Source: Streptomyces griseoincarnatus
GTDB taxonomy: Bacteria; Actinomycetota; Actinomycetes; Streptomycetales; Streptomycetaceae
Assembly: GCA_014649575.1 (NCBI GenBank)
Contig: BMTH01000002.1
Span: 562,423-626,422 of the forward strand
Reading direction: 5' to 3'
DNA length: 64,000 bases
In this document: positions 35,831-46,653 of the stretch, one piece after another
How the letters are laid out: every line of letters begins with the position of its first letter
How positions within the stretch are numbered: the first letter of the stretch is position 1
Program-made: the position numbers and the translations under genes
Notes under the pieces: generated by a model
What the model was told of the DNA's origin: nothing
The model's database searches: none
Seen by the model: the letters and a program-made list of their open reading frames with translations, nothing else

Positions 35831-37006
35831 TCAGCCCCGGTCGACCATCCAGGTGCCGTCCTCCTCGTCGTCCACCCGGACCTCCAGCTCCCGCAGGCTC
35901 ATGCCGGCCTCCCACAGCTCACGGAAGCGCTTCATCCGGTCGTGCACATGGTCCTGACGGGCGATCAGCCGGGTCCGGATGTTGACGTCGCGCAGGTCCT
36001 GGTCGATCTCGAAGGACACGGCCTCGTCGTAGACGATGAAGTCGTTGGTGGTGCCGCGCAGCAGATGCGGCGGCAGCTCCGGCAGGACGGCCACGCGCAC
36101 CTCGATGTGCAGCACCTCCTGCTCCTCGCACAGCCGCAGCAGCCGGTCGTCCAGCTCGCGCGCGCTCTCCAGCAGGAACAGCCGGCGCACCGGGACGCCC
36201 TGCTCGATCGCCTCGGCCTGGGCGTGCAGATAGCGGCTGGCGGGCTCGCTGTTCCAGAACGTCCGGTCGACGGAGGTGCTGGTGGCGCAGATCGACTTCT
36301 CCGCGGCCCGGGTGAGGGTGAGCATCCAGTCGTGGTTCTCGCCCGGGCACTCCGCGGTGAGCGTGGTGAGGTCGCTCAGGTGCCCGATCACCCGCTGCAT
36401 CTCCAGCCGGACGAAGGTGGAGAGGATCGGCACGCCGGGCGAGAGGACCTCGGCGAAGTTGGCGGCCAGGTCGGACACGGATCCGATCCGCACCAGGGAC
36501 GGCGCCGGCGGTTCGGGCTCCGCCGGTCGGGGCGGGGGCACCAGGCGTGTCTCGACGAGCTGCTTCATGTCCTCGGTGTGCCGGGTCAGCCCGTGCCGGA
36601 GTTCGTCGTAGCGCCGTAAGCCGCCGCGCACGGTATCGGCGGTCTCCGCCAGCAGGCTCTCCGCGCGCCGGGCCCGTTCCTCGGCGGCCCGGTCCGGGAC
36701 CAGCACGAGGTGCTGGACGGCGACGGCGGCGACGGCGACCAGGGCGGCGGCGCCGAGCTGCCGTACCGCGCCGTCCTCCGGGCTGAGCAGCGCGGCGAGG
36801 CCCCACGCGAGCAGTCCGGCGGCCAGGCCCACCAGCAGCCTGCGCCGCCACGGGACGGGGTCGGGATGCTCGGCCGGGCCTGCGGACCGGGTGGAGTCCG
36901 GGGCGCCGGGCGTCCCCGCAGTCCGCTCCGCGGGGTGTTCGGGTGTGTCCACCGCGCCCGGCGGGCCGGCCGTGTCGTCGGGCTGCGGTGTCTGTGCCGT
37001 GCTCAT
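35831..37006 (-). CDS. SCO2520-like membrane protein
   Basis: 391 aa. A Pro/Thr-rich acidic N-terminus (1-60), two close hydrophobic helices (about 64-81 and 88-105), and a charged helix that may coil (to about 150) precede a globular domain. The last has CATSTSVDRTFWNSEPASRYL, EQGVPVRRLFLLES and NDFIVYDEAV, a pattern I associate with phospholipase-D-fold or DUF6879-like sensory domains that lack catalytic HKD residues. ATG 37006 follows GGGGAG. It is 115 bases after the SCO2521-like gene, same strand. Function unknown. Confidence 0.72.
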   Translation of the reverse strand: MSTAQTPQPDDTAGPPGAVDTPEHPAERTAGTPGAPDSTRSAGPAEHPDPVPWRRRLLVGLAAGLLAWGLAALLSPEDGAVRQLGAAALVAVAAVAVQHLVLVPDRAAEERARRAESLLAETADTVRGGLRRYDELRHGLTRHTEDMKQLVETRLVPPPRPAEPEPPAPSLVRIGSVSDLAANFAEVLSPGVPILSTFVRLEMQRVIGHLSDLTTLTAECPGENHDWMLTLTRAAEKSICATSTSVDRTFWNSEPASRYLHAQAEAIEQGVPVRRLFLLESARELDDRLLRLCEEQEVLHIEVRVAVLPELPPHLLRGTTNDFIVYDEAVSFEIDQDLRDVNIRTRLIARQDHVHDRMKRFRELWEAGMSLRELEVRVDDEEDGTWMVDRG

Positions 37007-37121
37007 CTCGCTTCTCCCCCCGTTGGGAAACACGTCGGTTCGGGATGCGGAATGTGCGTGGGGGTCCGGACGCGGCCGCCCACGGCTGGTGGGCGTCTCG
37101 CGGGCAGGGGTCGGGGACGCG

Positions 37122-38159
37122 TCAGGACGCGGGCTCCACCTCCCGGCGCACGGGCGGGATCGCGTGCAGGGTGAGCTGGTCGCGGACGCGCTGCACGAGG
37201 GCGAGCCACTGCCGGGTGAACCCGGGCCGCTCCTCCAGCGCCTCCCACAGCGGGGCCAGCTCACCGGACACACGGGCCCGCGGCATCCACAGGTGCAGCA
37301 GATGGTCGACGGCCGGCCGCAACGCCCGCACCACCGGCGGGAGTCCGCCGTCCGGTGCCGAAGGGGGCCAGGGTCCGGGCGCGGCCGGGCCGAGGCGGAT
37401 GCCGTCGAGGACGCGGACCAGGGTGGTCAGCAGCCAGTCGTGCAGGGCCAGGTCGTCGCAGAGCCCGGCCAGGTCGGCGGCGGGGATGTCCCCCGGCACG
37501 CGCAGCCGTACGGTGCGCAGCTCGTCCTCGGCGAGGGTGAACCGCTCCAGGGCCGGCGCCTCGCCCGGGGGTGCGGTCAGCGCGACCCAGCGCAGCCGGG
37601 TCTGCCGGGACCTCAGCGGCGGACGCTGGTCGAGCAGCGGGTGCCGCAGCAGCCGGGTGAGCAGTCCTCCCGCGATCAGCCCCACGTCGAGGTCGCCGTG
37701 GCGTCCGCCGTCGAGCAGTCCGGCGGCGACCGCGTCGCAGGGCAGTTTTCCCAGCGGCTCGACCACTCCGGGCCGCACCAGGTAGTCGCCCCAGGGGCGG
37801 CGGTGGTCGGGCCCGGAGGCGGGAAGCGTGAAGTACGCGGAGGTCTGCAGCACACGTCCCTCGGTGAGCGAGGCCCGCGCGGCGACCGTGCCGACGGCGC
37901 GGACCCGGGCGCCGTTGGCGCTGGGCAGCGGGCAGTCGACGCCGGTGAGGGTGTCCGGGGAACGGCCGTACAGGTTGGGGCGCTCGGACACCAGGACCCG
38001 CTCGTCGGCGCGCAGCCGCAGCAGCTGGGCGGCGGCGCGGCTGTCGAGGGCCTGCCCGGCGGGCAGCAGGCAGGTGCGGACCTCGCCGCAGGCCAGCACC
38101 GTGCGCGGCACGCCGGTGTCGGGCGCCGCGCCGGGGGCCGGCCTGGTCGCGGCCGGCAT
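37122..38159 (-). CDS. SCO2521-family protein
   Basis: 345 aa, last of five tightly packed genes. No catalytic domain recognised. Visible features are a Cys-containing N-terminal strand region (VLACGEVRTCLLP), NLYGRSPDT, and a helical C-terminal half rich in Leu/Arg. The start follows the preceding stop by one base, so it is translated with its neighbours. By position and sequence style it matches the family named after S. coelicolor SCO2521, which has no known function. Confidence 0.72.
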   Translation of the reverse strand: MPAATRPAPGAAPDTGVPRTVLACGEVRTCLLPAGQALDSRAAAQLLRLRADERVLVSERPNLYGRSPDTLTGVDCPLPSANGARVRAVGTVAARASLTEGRVLQTSAYFTLPASGPDHRRPWGDYLVRPGVVEPLGKLPCDAVAAGLLDGGRHGDLDVGLIAGGLLTRLLRHPLLDQRPPLRSRQTRLRWVALTAPPGEAPALERFTLAEDELRTVRLRVPGDIPAADLAGLCDDLALHDWLLTTLVRVLDGIRLGPAAPGPWPPSAPDGGLPPVVRALRPAVDHLLHLWMPRARVSGELAPLWEALEERPGFTRQWLALVQRVRDQLTLHAIPPVRREVEPAS

Positions 38160-38160
38160 C

Positions 38161-39123
38161 TCAGGTCTCCTCGCAGAAGACGTAGGAGACGCGGTCGGCG
38201 ACCGGGCCGGGGACGGGCACGCCTTCGCCGGCGGACCGCTCGGCGACCTGGCGCAGGGCGTCCCGGTCCACGTCCGTCTGGTCGAGGACGACCCGCACGG
38301 CGTGCTCGACGGGCAGGAAGCGGCTGGGCAGCACCGAGCAGGTGCGGTAGGCGGCGAACGGGTCCGCCCGCGCGCTGAGCCGGACCAGTGGCGGCAGGTC
38401 GTCCCAGTCGTCGGGGAACGCGCCGGTGTGCGGCTGCGGGTCGAACACGGGCTCGCCCTGATGGCGCAGCAGCCCGAGGCGGGCGAGCTGCCACACGGCG
38501 GCCAGGAAGGGGCAGGACCACAGGCGTTCGCCGTCGGGCGTCTCGTTCCACAACTCGACGTCGAGGAACACGGAGTGGCGGCGGGCCGCGGTCTCGCGGG
38601 GCGGCTCCCAGGCGGTGGCCCTCCGCATCGCCTGCGGGGCGCGGACGGCGGGGCTGCGCACGCCGTTGGCGAGCCAGCCGGTCTGCGCGGCGGGCGGCCG
38701 GTTGCCGTGACTGCCGGGCGGCGGTTCCTCGACGATCCGCGCGGCCACCGCCTCCGCGACGGGGATCTTCCCGCTGACGGCGCAGGCGGACTCGCGGGCG
38801 AGGTAGTCGACGGCGAGCCCGGCGCGCTCGGCCTCCGCCAGCAGCATCGGGACGACCTCGGCGGGGCTCGCGAACCGGGTGAAGTAGTCGTCGATCAGGA
38901 AGCAGGTGCTGATCCGGGCGCGCCGCCCGCCTGCCCGGTCGGCGGCGAAGGCCCGGGCGGCCTCCGCCCAGGGACGGACCCGCGCGAAGTGCCGGCGCAG
39001 ATGCTCCGGCCCCGCCTCGAAGTCCTCCATGTACAGGTGCCCGAGCTCCAGGGAGAGGTGGGACAGGGGCACCGCCTGGGTGCGGGGTTCGGCGGTGGTC
39101 TCACGGAACACCGCTTCGGTCAT
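38161..39123 (-). CDS. SCO2522-family protein
   Basis: 320 aa from ATG 39123, overlapping the previous stop by 4 bases. Features: PLSHLSLELGHLYMEDF near residues 20-36, an ISTCFLIDDYFTRF core strand with two Asp around residue 80, and a C-terminal CSVLPSRFLPVEHAVRVVLDQ segment. No known catalytic motif. Conserved with the P-loop gene before it; function unknown. Confidence 0.72.
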   Translation of the reverse strand: MTEAVFRETTAEPRTQAVPLSHLSLELGHLYMEDFEAGPEHLRRHFARVRPWAEAARAFAADRAGGRRARISTCFLIDDYFTRFASPAEVVPMLLAEAERAGLAVDYLARESACAVSGKIPVAEAVAARIVEEPPPGSHGNRPPAAQTGWLANGVRSPAVRAPQAMRRATAWEPPRETAARRHSVFLDVELWNETPDGERLWSCPFLAAVWQLARLGLLRHQGEPVFDPQPHTGAFPDDWDDLPPLVRLSARADPFAAYRTCSVLPSRFLPVEHAVRVVLDQTDVDRDALRQVAERSAGEGVPVPGPVADRVSYVFCEET

Positions 39124-40037
39124 GGCAGCCCCCAGTACGCGTCGTCGGTGAGCCGCCGGGCGATTTCCTCGAGCGCCTCCAGCGTCTCCTTGTTGGCGAT
39201 CTGGGTGGCGAGGACGTCCTCCTCGGTGATCAGCTGCTCCCGCCATTGCAGGATCGGCTCCAGCGGCACGGTGCCGAGCACCACGCTGTCGCCGATGTGC
39301 TGGTCGGAGGCGAGCCGGCGGAGCGCCCGGTTGCAGGACTGCATCCAGGCGGCCTGGGCGGGCGAGCCCTGCGCCCACATGGCCGACTCCGGGTCGGGCA
39401 CGGCGGCCCGCACGAAGCGGACGCTGCCCTGGAGGGTCTCCTCGTCGTGCCCGCGGTCGACGCCGCTGCGGAGGATGCCGTTCTCCTTGTGCACCAGGCC
39501 CGCGGCGGCGATGACGTGCTGCCGGGTCCAGCGGTGGAACACCAGCCAGCGGTAGGCGACATGGCGCAGCTGCGGATGCGCGGTGGCCGCGAGGACGAGG
39601 TCGACGGCGTAGCTGCGGCCGGCGCTGAGGTCGACCATGACCAGGTCGAACTCGCTGTTGAGCCGCAGCAGCAGGTCGACGCAGCGCTCCAGCGCCTCCT
39701 CGCCGGTGGCGAACTCGCCGCCGCCCGCGTCGCCGGGGTAGAGGACGAGCCGCCCGGACTGGTTCTGCCGGGTGCGCAGCACCGGGTGCTCGGTGTGCCG
39801 CCAGATGTCGATGCTGGCCGGTTCGGTGACCTCGCCCTCCAGGTAGGAGTGCAGGCCGCTCTCCGCGGTGCCGCGCAGGGCGCTGGGCACGTCGAAGACG
39901 GCGGCGGCGGTGGGCGAGCCGAAGTCGAAGTCGACGTAGGCGACGTGGTCGCCGACGAGGGCGCGCTGGTAGGCCAGGTTGGCGCTGGTGACCGAGCGGC
40001 CCGTGCCTCCCTTGTCGGAGGCCGCGAAGACGAGCAC
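39120..40037 (-). CDS. SCO2523-family MinD/ParA-like protein with variant P-loop
   Basis: 305 aa. The deviant Walker A reads DKGGTGRS at about residues 8-15: the signature Lys at the start is kept, but the Lys before Ser is Arg. Switch I-like VDFDFGSPTAAAVF and Walker B-like LVMVDLSAGRS are present. MinD/ParA proteins act as membrane or DNA-bound switches; the Arg change may weaken ATP hydrolysis. GTG start 3 bases after the preceding stop. It is the only gene in the block with a recognisable NTPase fold. Confidence 0.8.
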   Translation of the reverse strand: MLVFAASDKGGTGRSVTSANLAYQRALVGDHVAYVDFDFGSPTAAAVFDVPSALRGTAESGLHSYLEGEVTEPASIDIWRHTEHPVLRTRQNQSGRLVLYPGDAGGGEFATGEEALERCVDLLLRLNSEFDLVMVDLSAGRSYAVDLVLAATAHPQLRHVAYRWLVFHRWTRQHVIAAAGLVHKENGILRSGVDRGHDEETLQGSVRFVRAAVPDPESAMWAQGSPAQAAWMQSCNRALRRLASDQHIGDSVVLGTVPLEPILQWREQLITEEDVLATQIANKETLEALEEIARRLTDDAYWGLP

Positions 40038-40040
40038 GGC

Positions 40041-41885
40041 TCAGCCCTCCTGCGCGGCGGCGTCCCGGGCCTGGGCCAGGGTGTCGAGCTCCCGCAGGAC
40101 GGGCAGGGCGAGCGCGAAGGCGGTCGCGGGGCGCTCGTCGACCAGACCGCGGGCGTGGTCCAGCCGGTTCTCCATGCTCCGCATCGCCCGGGCGCGGCTG
40201 CCGTCGTCGCCGGTGGACGCCTCGAGCTGCTCCCTGCCGAACAGGTGCGTGGCCTCGCTGAGCAGGTCCCGGGCCAGGTCGGCCAGGTCGGGGCTGCGGA
40301 TGGGCTCCTGCTCGTAGAGGTTGCGGGCGGCGACCAGGCACTCGGTGACGCGTTCGGTGACGCTCCAGGACAGGCGGAGGTTGGCGGCCTCGGCGTCCGG
40401 GAAGACGGCGCGCACGTCGTCCCAGAGGCCGGCACCGTGGCCGTCCTCGATCCTGCGGCTCCACAGGTGCTCGAAGGTCTGCTCGGCGAGGCGCAGCAGC
40501 CGGTCCTGCGCCTCGATGTTCCGGGACAGCTCGGCGAGCTGCACGGTCCGCTTGAGCAGCTGGGCGGAGAAGTCGGTCATCCGCCACTGGAGCCGTGACC
40601 CGGAGCGCTCGGACCCGGCGAGCGGCATCAGCACGCCCGGGTCGTGCAGCCGGACGACCGGGTCGTTCCTGGTCATGCGGCTGGTGACGCGGCCGCGGTC
40701 GGCGAGCCGCTCCATGATGGAGACGGTCCGGGTGAGGTCGTCGTCGGTGGCCCTGCGGCGCACCAGGTCGTGGACGAGGATGGCCGCGACGGTGAGGGAG
40801 AAGTACTCGGACTCGAGCCGCAGTCCGGTGGTCTGCCAGGGCAGGTCCTCCAGGGGCCAGCGCTCGGTGCCGAAGCGGGCGACGGCCGACCAGTACTGCT
40901 GGCTCAGCTCCCAGCGCAGCCGCAGCGCCTCGGCGAGTTTCTGCTGGTCGGCGTCGAGCAGTCCGAGGGTGAGGGTGCGCTCGGAGAAGAGGTCCTGGAT
41001 GCCGTCGAGGGCGACGACGGTGAAGTACACGTAGGGCAGCCGGTCGGCGATGCCGTCGAGCTGGCCGGGCACCGGGGCGTCGAGGTCGGTGACCTTGGGG
41101 GCGTCCTTGACGACGCCCCAGGCCCAGCCGCACTCGAAGAGCTGGCTCTCGTCGCGGATGGACTCGTCGACCTCGATGCCGCGGCTGAGGCTCTCGATGA
41201 TGGTGGCGCGCAGCGGCCGGAAGCGGCGTGCGAACTGCTGGAGGACGGCCCGGTCGGAGTGCCGGTTCTGGCCGATGACCTGGATGAGCCGCCGGCCCTG
41301 CTCGGACTCGGCGTCGAAGACGTTGACCGCGAAGGAGCGCAGCAGGCTGACCATGGCGGCGGTGAGCCGCAGATTGGTGGCGTCGCGGAGTTCGGCGAGC
41401 GCCCGGCGCACTTCGGGGCGGGTGGTGCTGTTCTCGTAGACCTTGAGGAAGCCGAGGGTCGCCAGGCAGAGCGTGACGGACATGGAGTAGGAGTCGACGA
41501 CGCCTAACTTGCCCTGTTCATAAGTCAGTTCGCCTTCGGGGTCGACGGTCTTGAAGTACGGTCCGCCGGCGAAGGCGGGGGCGTCGTCGGGGCCGGTGTG
41601 GGTGCGCATGAACTGGGTCAGCGCGGTGATCAGGTTGGGCGGGATCTCCAGCCGGCTGCCGACGCGCTCCAGCGCCTGGAGCACGTCCCGTTCGGTGGTG
41701 TCGGGCTGGTCCAGGCGGAACGAGGGGATCTCGGTGGCCGGGTACAGCAGGCAGAGCAGCCGCTCGGCGTCCGCGACACTGCTCAGCCCGTCGGTGTCCC
41801 CCCACACGAGCTTGCCGTCGTCGAACGAGTGGCGGGCCGCGGCCCGCCAGATGTCCAGCAGATGCTGGCGTGGCTTGATCTGCAT
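40041..41885 (-). CDS. SCO2524-family protein
   Basis: 614 aa, largest protein of the block, almost wholly helical and charged, without signal peptide or membrane segments. Recognisable stretches are DIWRAAARHSFDDGKLVWG at the N-terminus and a long helical C-terminal half (LSRNIEAQDRLLRLAEQTF). It looks like a scaffold or helical-repeat regulator. Followed 3 bases later by the P-loop gene. Function unknown. Confidence 0.74.
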   Translation of the reverse strand: MQIKPRQHLLDIWRAAARHSFDDGKLVWGDTDGLSSVADAERLLCLLYPATEIPSFRLDQPDTTERDVLQALERVGSRLEIPPNLITALTQFMRTHTGPDDAPAFAGGPYFKTVDPEGELTYEQGKLGVVDSYSMSVTLCLATLGFLKVYENSTTRPEVRRALAELRDATNLRLTAAMVSLLRSFAVNVFDAESEQGRRLIQVIGQNRHSDRAVLQQFARRFRPLRATIIESLSRGIEVDESIRDESQLFECGWAWGVVKDAPKVTDLDAPVPGQLDGIADRLPYVYFTVVALDGIQDLFSERTLTLGLLDADQQKLAEALRLRWELSQQYWSAVARFGTERWPLEDLPWQTTGLRLESEYFSLTVAAILVHDLVRRRATDDDLTRTVSIMERLADRGRVTSRMTRNDPVVRLHDPGVLMPLAGSERSGSRLQWRMTDFSAQLLKRTVQLAELSRNIEAQDRLLRLAEQTFEHLWSRRIEDGHGAGLWDDVRAVFPDAEAANLRLSWSVTERVTECLVAARNLYEQEPIRSPDLADLARDLLSEATHLFGREQLEASTGDDGSRARAMRSMENRLDHARGLVDERPATAFALALPVLRELDTLAQARDAAAQEG

Positions 41886-41930
41886 CCCCCTACCCCTCGT
41901 ACAGACCGTGTGCAGACATGGTCCCCGTTC

Positions 41931-42701
41931 CTACGTGTCCGCAATCGCCGAATTCCGCCGTCCCAGGGCGAGAATGATGCCCTCGTGGCCCTCGCGCACC
42001 ATGTGGTGCAGATCGTGGATCTCCAGGTCGTCGGCCCAGTCGCACAGGCTCTCGCGGACCTGTTCCTCGTTGACCCGGTAGGCCGGATAGCGATGGTCGC
42101 CGACCTGGTAGCCGACGGACTCCTTCATGAAGGCGGTGGCGAACGGCGCGCCTTCGGTCAGCGCGCCCATGAAGCAGGTGACGCCGCGGCGGAACTCGTC
42201 GGGGCACTCGGACATGGAGTCGGCGACGAAGAACATGGTGCCGATGTCCCAGCGGCGCTGGCCGTCGAGGTCGAGGAGGTTGGCGCGCTCGACCCGGACG
42301 ATCTCGCCGAACCGGCCTCGGGGTTCGACGGCGGCGTAGGCGGGGTGCTCGCGCAACTGGTCCCAGAAGGGGTCCCAGACGGTGTCGAACCCGGCGGGGG
42401 ACGCCTGCTTCTCCAGGTACTCCACGTTCGGCTGCGCGTACTCCAGGAGCAGGACCTTCTCGCACCAGGGCAGCATGGACAGCGCCGGGTAGAGATTGGC
42501 TCCGGCGCCGACGTCGACGCCGCGGCCCGTACGCGGGACGCCGCCCTCGAAGCACTTGCCGAAGTAGTCGCGCATCAGCCGCACGATCAGCAGATCGACC
42601 TCGAGGGGGCTGCGGTAGTTGGCGTCGACGTAGGCCTCAGGATCGAACTTCGACCACGGGGCGTCGGCGTTACGGTCCATCATCACCCTGCCGCGTTCCA
42701 T
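41931..42701 (-). CDS. SCO2525-family SAM-dependent methyltransferase
   Basis: 256 aa. Class I methyltransferase fold: GVDVGAGANLYPAL (SAM-binding glycine loop), LLLEYAQPNVEYL (acidic strand 2), and DIGTMFFVADSMSE at strand 4. The layout resembles small-molecule NNMT/PNMT/TEMT enzymes more than nucleic acid methylases. ATG 42683, preceded by GCAGGG, is an alternative start. First gene of the SCO2525-SCO2521 block, 45 bases before the SCO2524-like gene. Substrate unknown. Confidence 0.78.
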   Translation of the reverse strand: MERGRVMMDRNADAPWSKFDPEAYVDANYRSPLEVDLLIVRLMRDYFGKCFEGGVPRTGRGVDVGAGANLYPALSMLPWCEKVLLLEYAQPNVEYLEKQASPAGFDTVWDPFWDQLREHPAYAAVEPRGRFGEIVRVERANLLDLDGQRRWDIGTMFFVADSMSECPDEFRRGVTCFMGALTEGAPFATAFMKESVGYQVGDHRYPAYRVNEEQVRESLCDWADDLEIHDLHHMVREGHEGIILALGRRNSAIADT

Positions 42702-43020
42702 TCAGTGTCGGACAAGACCGTGTGCCCTGTCTGCGCCGTTCCGCTGAACGTCGGCAGGTGAAGCAGCATCTCCGGTTCTCGCACGGTAGGCCTAAGCAGC
42801 ACGCGGAGACAGCCAGGAACACGCCGTTCCTCGTCGACGGGCGCACGGAAGGCGCACGCCGGTTGTCCGTGCACCCCTGAACTCGCCCTTGCACGCGGTG
42901 AGTTGACGGCTCACTCTAACCAGAGACGCCACCGGCCGCCACCGGAAGCAGTAATCCCTTCCGGGTGAACGCCGGTGTCTTCGCGTTGACGCATCCGCAT
43001 GTCCCGACTGGGGGGGTGGC
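42702..43020. other. Divergent promoter region
   Basis: About 320 bases between the methyltransferase and GNAT genes. On the minus strand TAGAGT (42913-42918) is a good -10 for the SCO2525-2521 block, but would leave a leader of about 200 bases. A TTGACG lies at 42986-42991 on the plus strand. Confidence 0.4.
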
Positions 43021-43560
43021 ATGACCGCCAAACCGCTGGAGCGCACCCTGGAGCGGCGCGGGCGACTCGCGGGACCCGAGGGGTTCCCGGGGCCCGGGCG
43101 CCTGGTCCTGAGGGGGGCCCTCGAGTCCGATCTGCCCGAGCTGCGCCGGCTCGACGAGGAGGTGTTCCAGGAGGTCGCCTATCCCGCCTTCCTGCTCCGC
43201 CAGCTGTACGACGTCTACGCCGAACACTTCCTGGTGCTGGACGACGGCGCGGGCGGACTGCGCGGGTACGTCCTGGCCGCGACCGCCGCGTTCAGCCGGG
43301 ACAGCTGGATCCTCGGCCTGTGCGTGACCGAGGGGGACCGCCGGCACGGGCTGGGCCGGGAACTGATGACGGAGATCCTTCAGCGGCTCCGCCGGGACGG
43401 CACCGAGACGGTGCGGCTGACGGTCGAACCCGCCAACCGCGCCGCGATCCTGCTCTACCGCTCCCTCGGCTTCGGCCCGGAGGAGCCGGACGGTGGCCTG
43501 CGCAGGGACTACTTCGGACCCGGCGAACACCGGAGGATCATGCGACTGGAGCTGTGCTAG
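43021..43560 (+). CDS. GNAT-family N-acetyltransferase
   Basis: 179 aa. Acetyl-CoA loop in LCVTEGDRRHGLGRELM (motif A, RxxGxG form) and the RimI-like VEPANRAAILLYRSLGFG motif B. The G7 run before ATG 43021 provides the ribosome site. Substrate unknown. Divergent from the SCO2525 block. Confidence 0.88.
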   Translation: MTAKPLERTLERRGRLAGPEGFPGPGRLVLRGALESDLPELRRLDEEVFQEVAYPAFLLRQLYDVYAEHFLVLDDGAGGLRGYVLAATAAFSRDSWILGLCVTEGDRRHGLGRELMTEILQRLRRDGTETVRLTVEPANRAAILLYRSLGFGPEEPDGGLRRDYFGPGEHRRIMRLELC

Positions 43561-43572
43561 CGCGCTTCCCTC

Positions 43573-43604
43573 AGGACGGGATCCGCGGTACACGGGATCC
43601 GCGG
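43573..43604. repeat. Short tandem repeat, two 16-bp units
   Basis: GGGATCCGCGGTACAC and GGGATCCGCGGTACGC lie back to back after the GNAT stop, followed by two more degenerate GTACGCGGG-type units to about 43640. Confidence 0.6.
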
Positions 43605-43710
43605 TACGCGGGGTCTACGCGGGTCCGCTGTACGCGGGGCGGGTCGGGACGGGACGGCGCCCGACCGGCTCGGGCCGAGTCGGCACAGCGTCCGACGGGC
43701 ACGGCACGGT

Positions 43711-44415
43711 TCAGGACGGCGTCCGTGCCGCCGCCAGGAGGCGGCCGACGTCGTCGGTGCAGATGGTGAGGGCCGCGCCCACCGTGGCGAGGGCGTCCCG
43801 TTCCGCGGGGGTGTACGGGCCGTCGGCCAGGGCGATCCGCGCGCCCTGGAGCAGGATCGAGTCACGGCCGGGCGCGGCCAGGTGCGGGGCAAGCGGGTCC
43901 AGCGCCTCGTGCAGTTCGATGGACAGCCCCGCCACGCAGGGCTCGCCGCTGAACCGGCCGGTGTCCTCCTCCAGCGCCTCGACCAGCGCGGCGAGCTGCT
44001 CCTCCGTGCAGTCCTCGAAGCCGGCCGCGCGCACCCCGGCGGCGGCGGTCTCCAGGGCGGCGCGGGAGCAGGTGCCGCCCGCGGCGAGCACGGCGAGGGC
44101 GACGGTGTGGACGGCGTCCCGCAGCATCGCGGAGAAGCGGGTGGTGGTGGGGTGGTCCAGCACGTCGGTGCCGAAGTGGCCGCGGCAGGCGGCGCACTCC
44201 ACGGTCGGCGCGCACACCCCGCGCGGCAGCACGGGCACGCCCAGCACGGTGAACCGGCGGCGTCCGGTGAGCCGCTGGTAGTTGCGGTCGCCGCCGCAGT
44301 GCGGGCAGAAGAACTCCCCGTCGCCGACGGCGGTCCACGCGGTGCGGGTGCCGACCAGGCGGCGCGCACGCCGGATGGCAGCGGTACGGCCGTCGGGTCC
44401 CCGTTCTGGCAGCAC
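43711..44415 (-). CDS. TerB-like protein with N-terminal zinc ribbon
   Basis: 234 aa. A zinc ribbon (CPHC and CAAC, about residues 37-75) is followed by a helical TerB-like domain with paired acidic residues. The C-terminal LLQGARIALADGPYTPAERDALA fits the TerB_N/DjlA-like repeat. TerB proteins bind metals at the membrane and are linked to stress and phage defence, but a lone gene like this has no known role. Confidence 0.75.
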   Translation of the reverse strand: MLPERGPDGRTAAIRRARRLVGTRTAWTAVGDGEFFCPHCGGDRNYQRLTGRRRFTVLGVPVLPRGVCAPTVECAACRGHFGTDVLDHPTTTRFSAMLRDAVHTVALAVLAAGGTCSRAALETAAAGVRAAGFEDCTEEQLAALVEALEEDTGRFSGEPCVAGLSIELHEALDPLAPHLAAPGRDSILLQGARIALADGPYTPAERDALATVGAALTICTDDVGRLLAAARTPS

Positions 44416-44546
44416 GTCGCACCTCCATCAACGCCACACAGCTCCGTCGCCGCGCTTGCGTGATGTTAGCCACATCCGGGAGGCGGAGTCAGTACCCGGG
44501 ACGAGACCTTTCCGTGACCCTCACAGCTATTGGCCGGTAACCGACG

Positions 44547-44584
44547 CCGGGCCCCGCCCGCCGGTGACGGCGGACGGGGCCCGG
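44547..44584 (-). terminator. leuA terminator
   Basis: Seventeen-base arms (CCGGGCCCCG...GCCG with CGGC...CGGGGCCCGG) with one mismatch and a GTGA loop, about 20 bases after the leuA stop. Confidence 0.75.
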
Positions 44585-44603
44585 ATCGACCCCGACCGGC
44601 TGA

Positions 44604-46462
<1,859 letters not shown>

Positions 46463-46617
46463 GATGCTCGGCAGCTTAACCGAGTCGCCCACCGTGCGGG
46501 GGTCCGTATCAGTATGCGGGATCGGCGGGATGAACGGGACAAAGAGTGCCGTATACCACTTCCGTAGTGAACGCCGGGCGGTAATCACGAGGGAATTCAT
46601 CCGTCATGGTCACAGGC

Positions 46618-46635
46618 AGTGACATATCTGTCACT
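46618..46635. promoter_or_regulatory. AGTGACA-TATC-TGTCACT inverted repeat
   Basis: Perfect 7-bp arms around an AT-rich centre, 18 bases upstream of the protease ATG. A plausible operator. Confidence 0.5.
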
Positions 46636-46653
46636 CGGTGCGATGGTTCCGGC

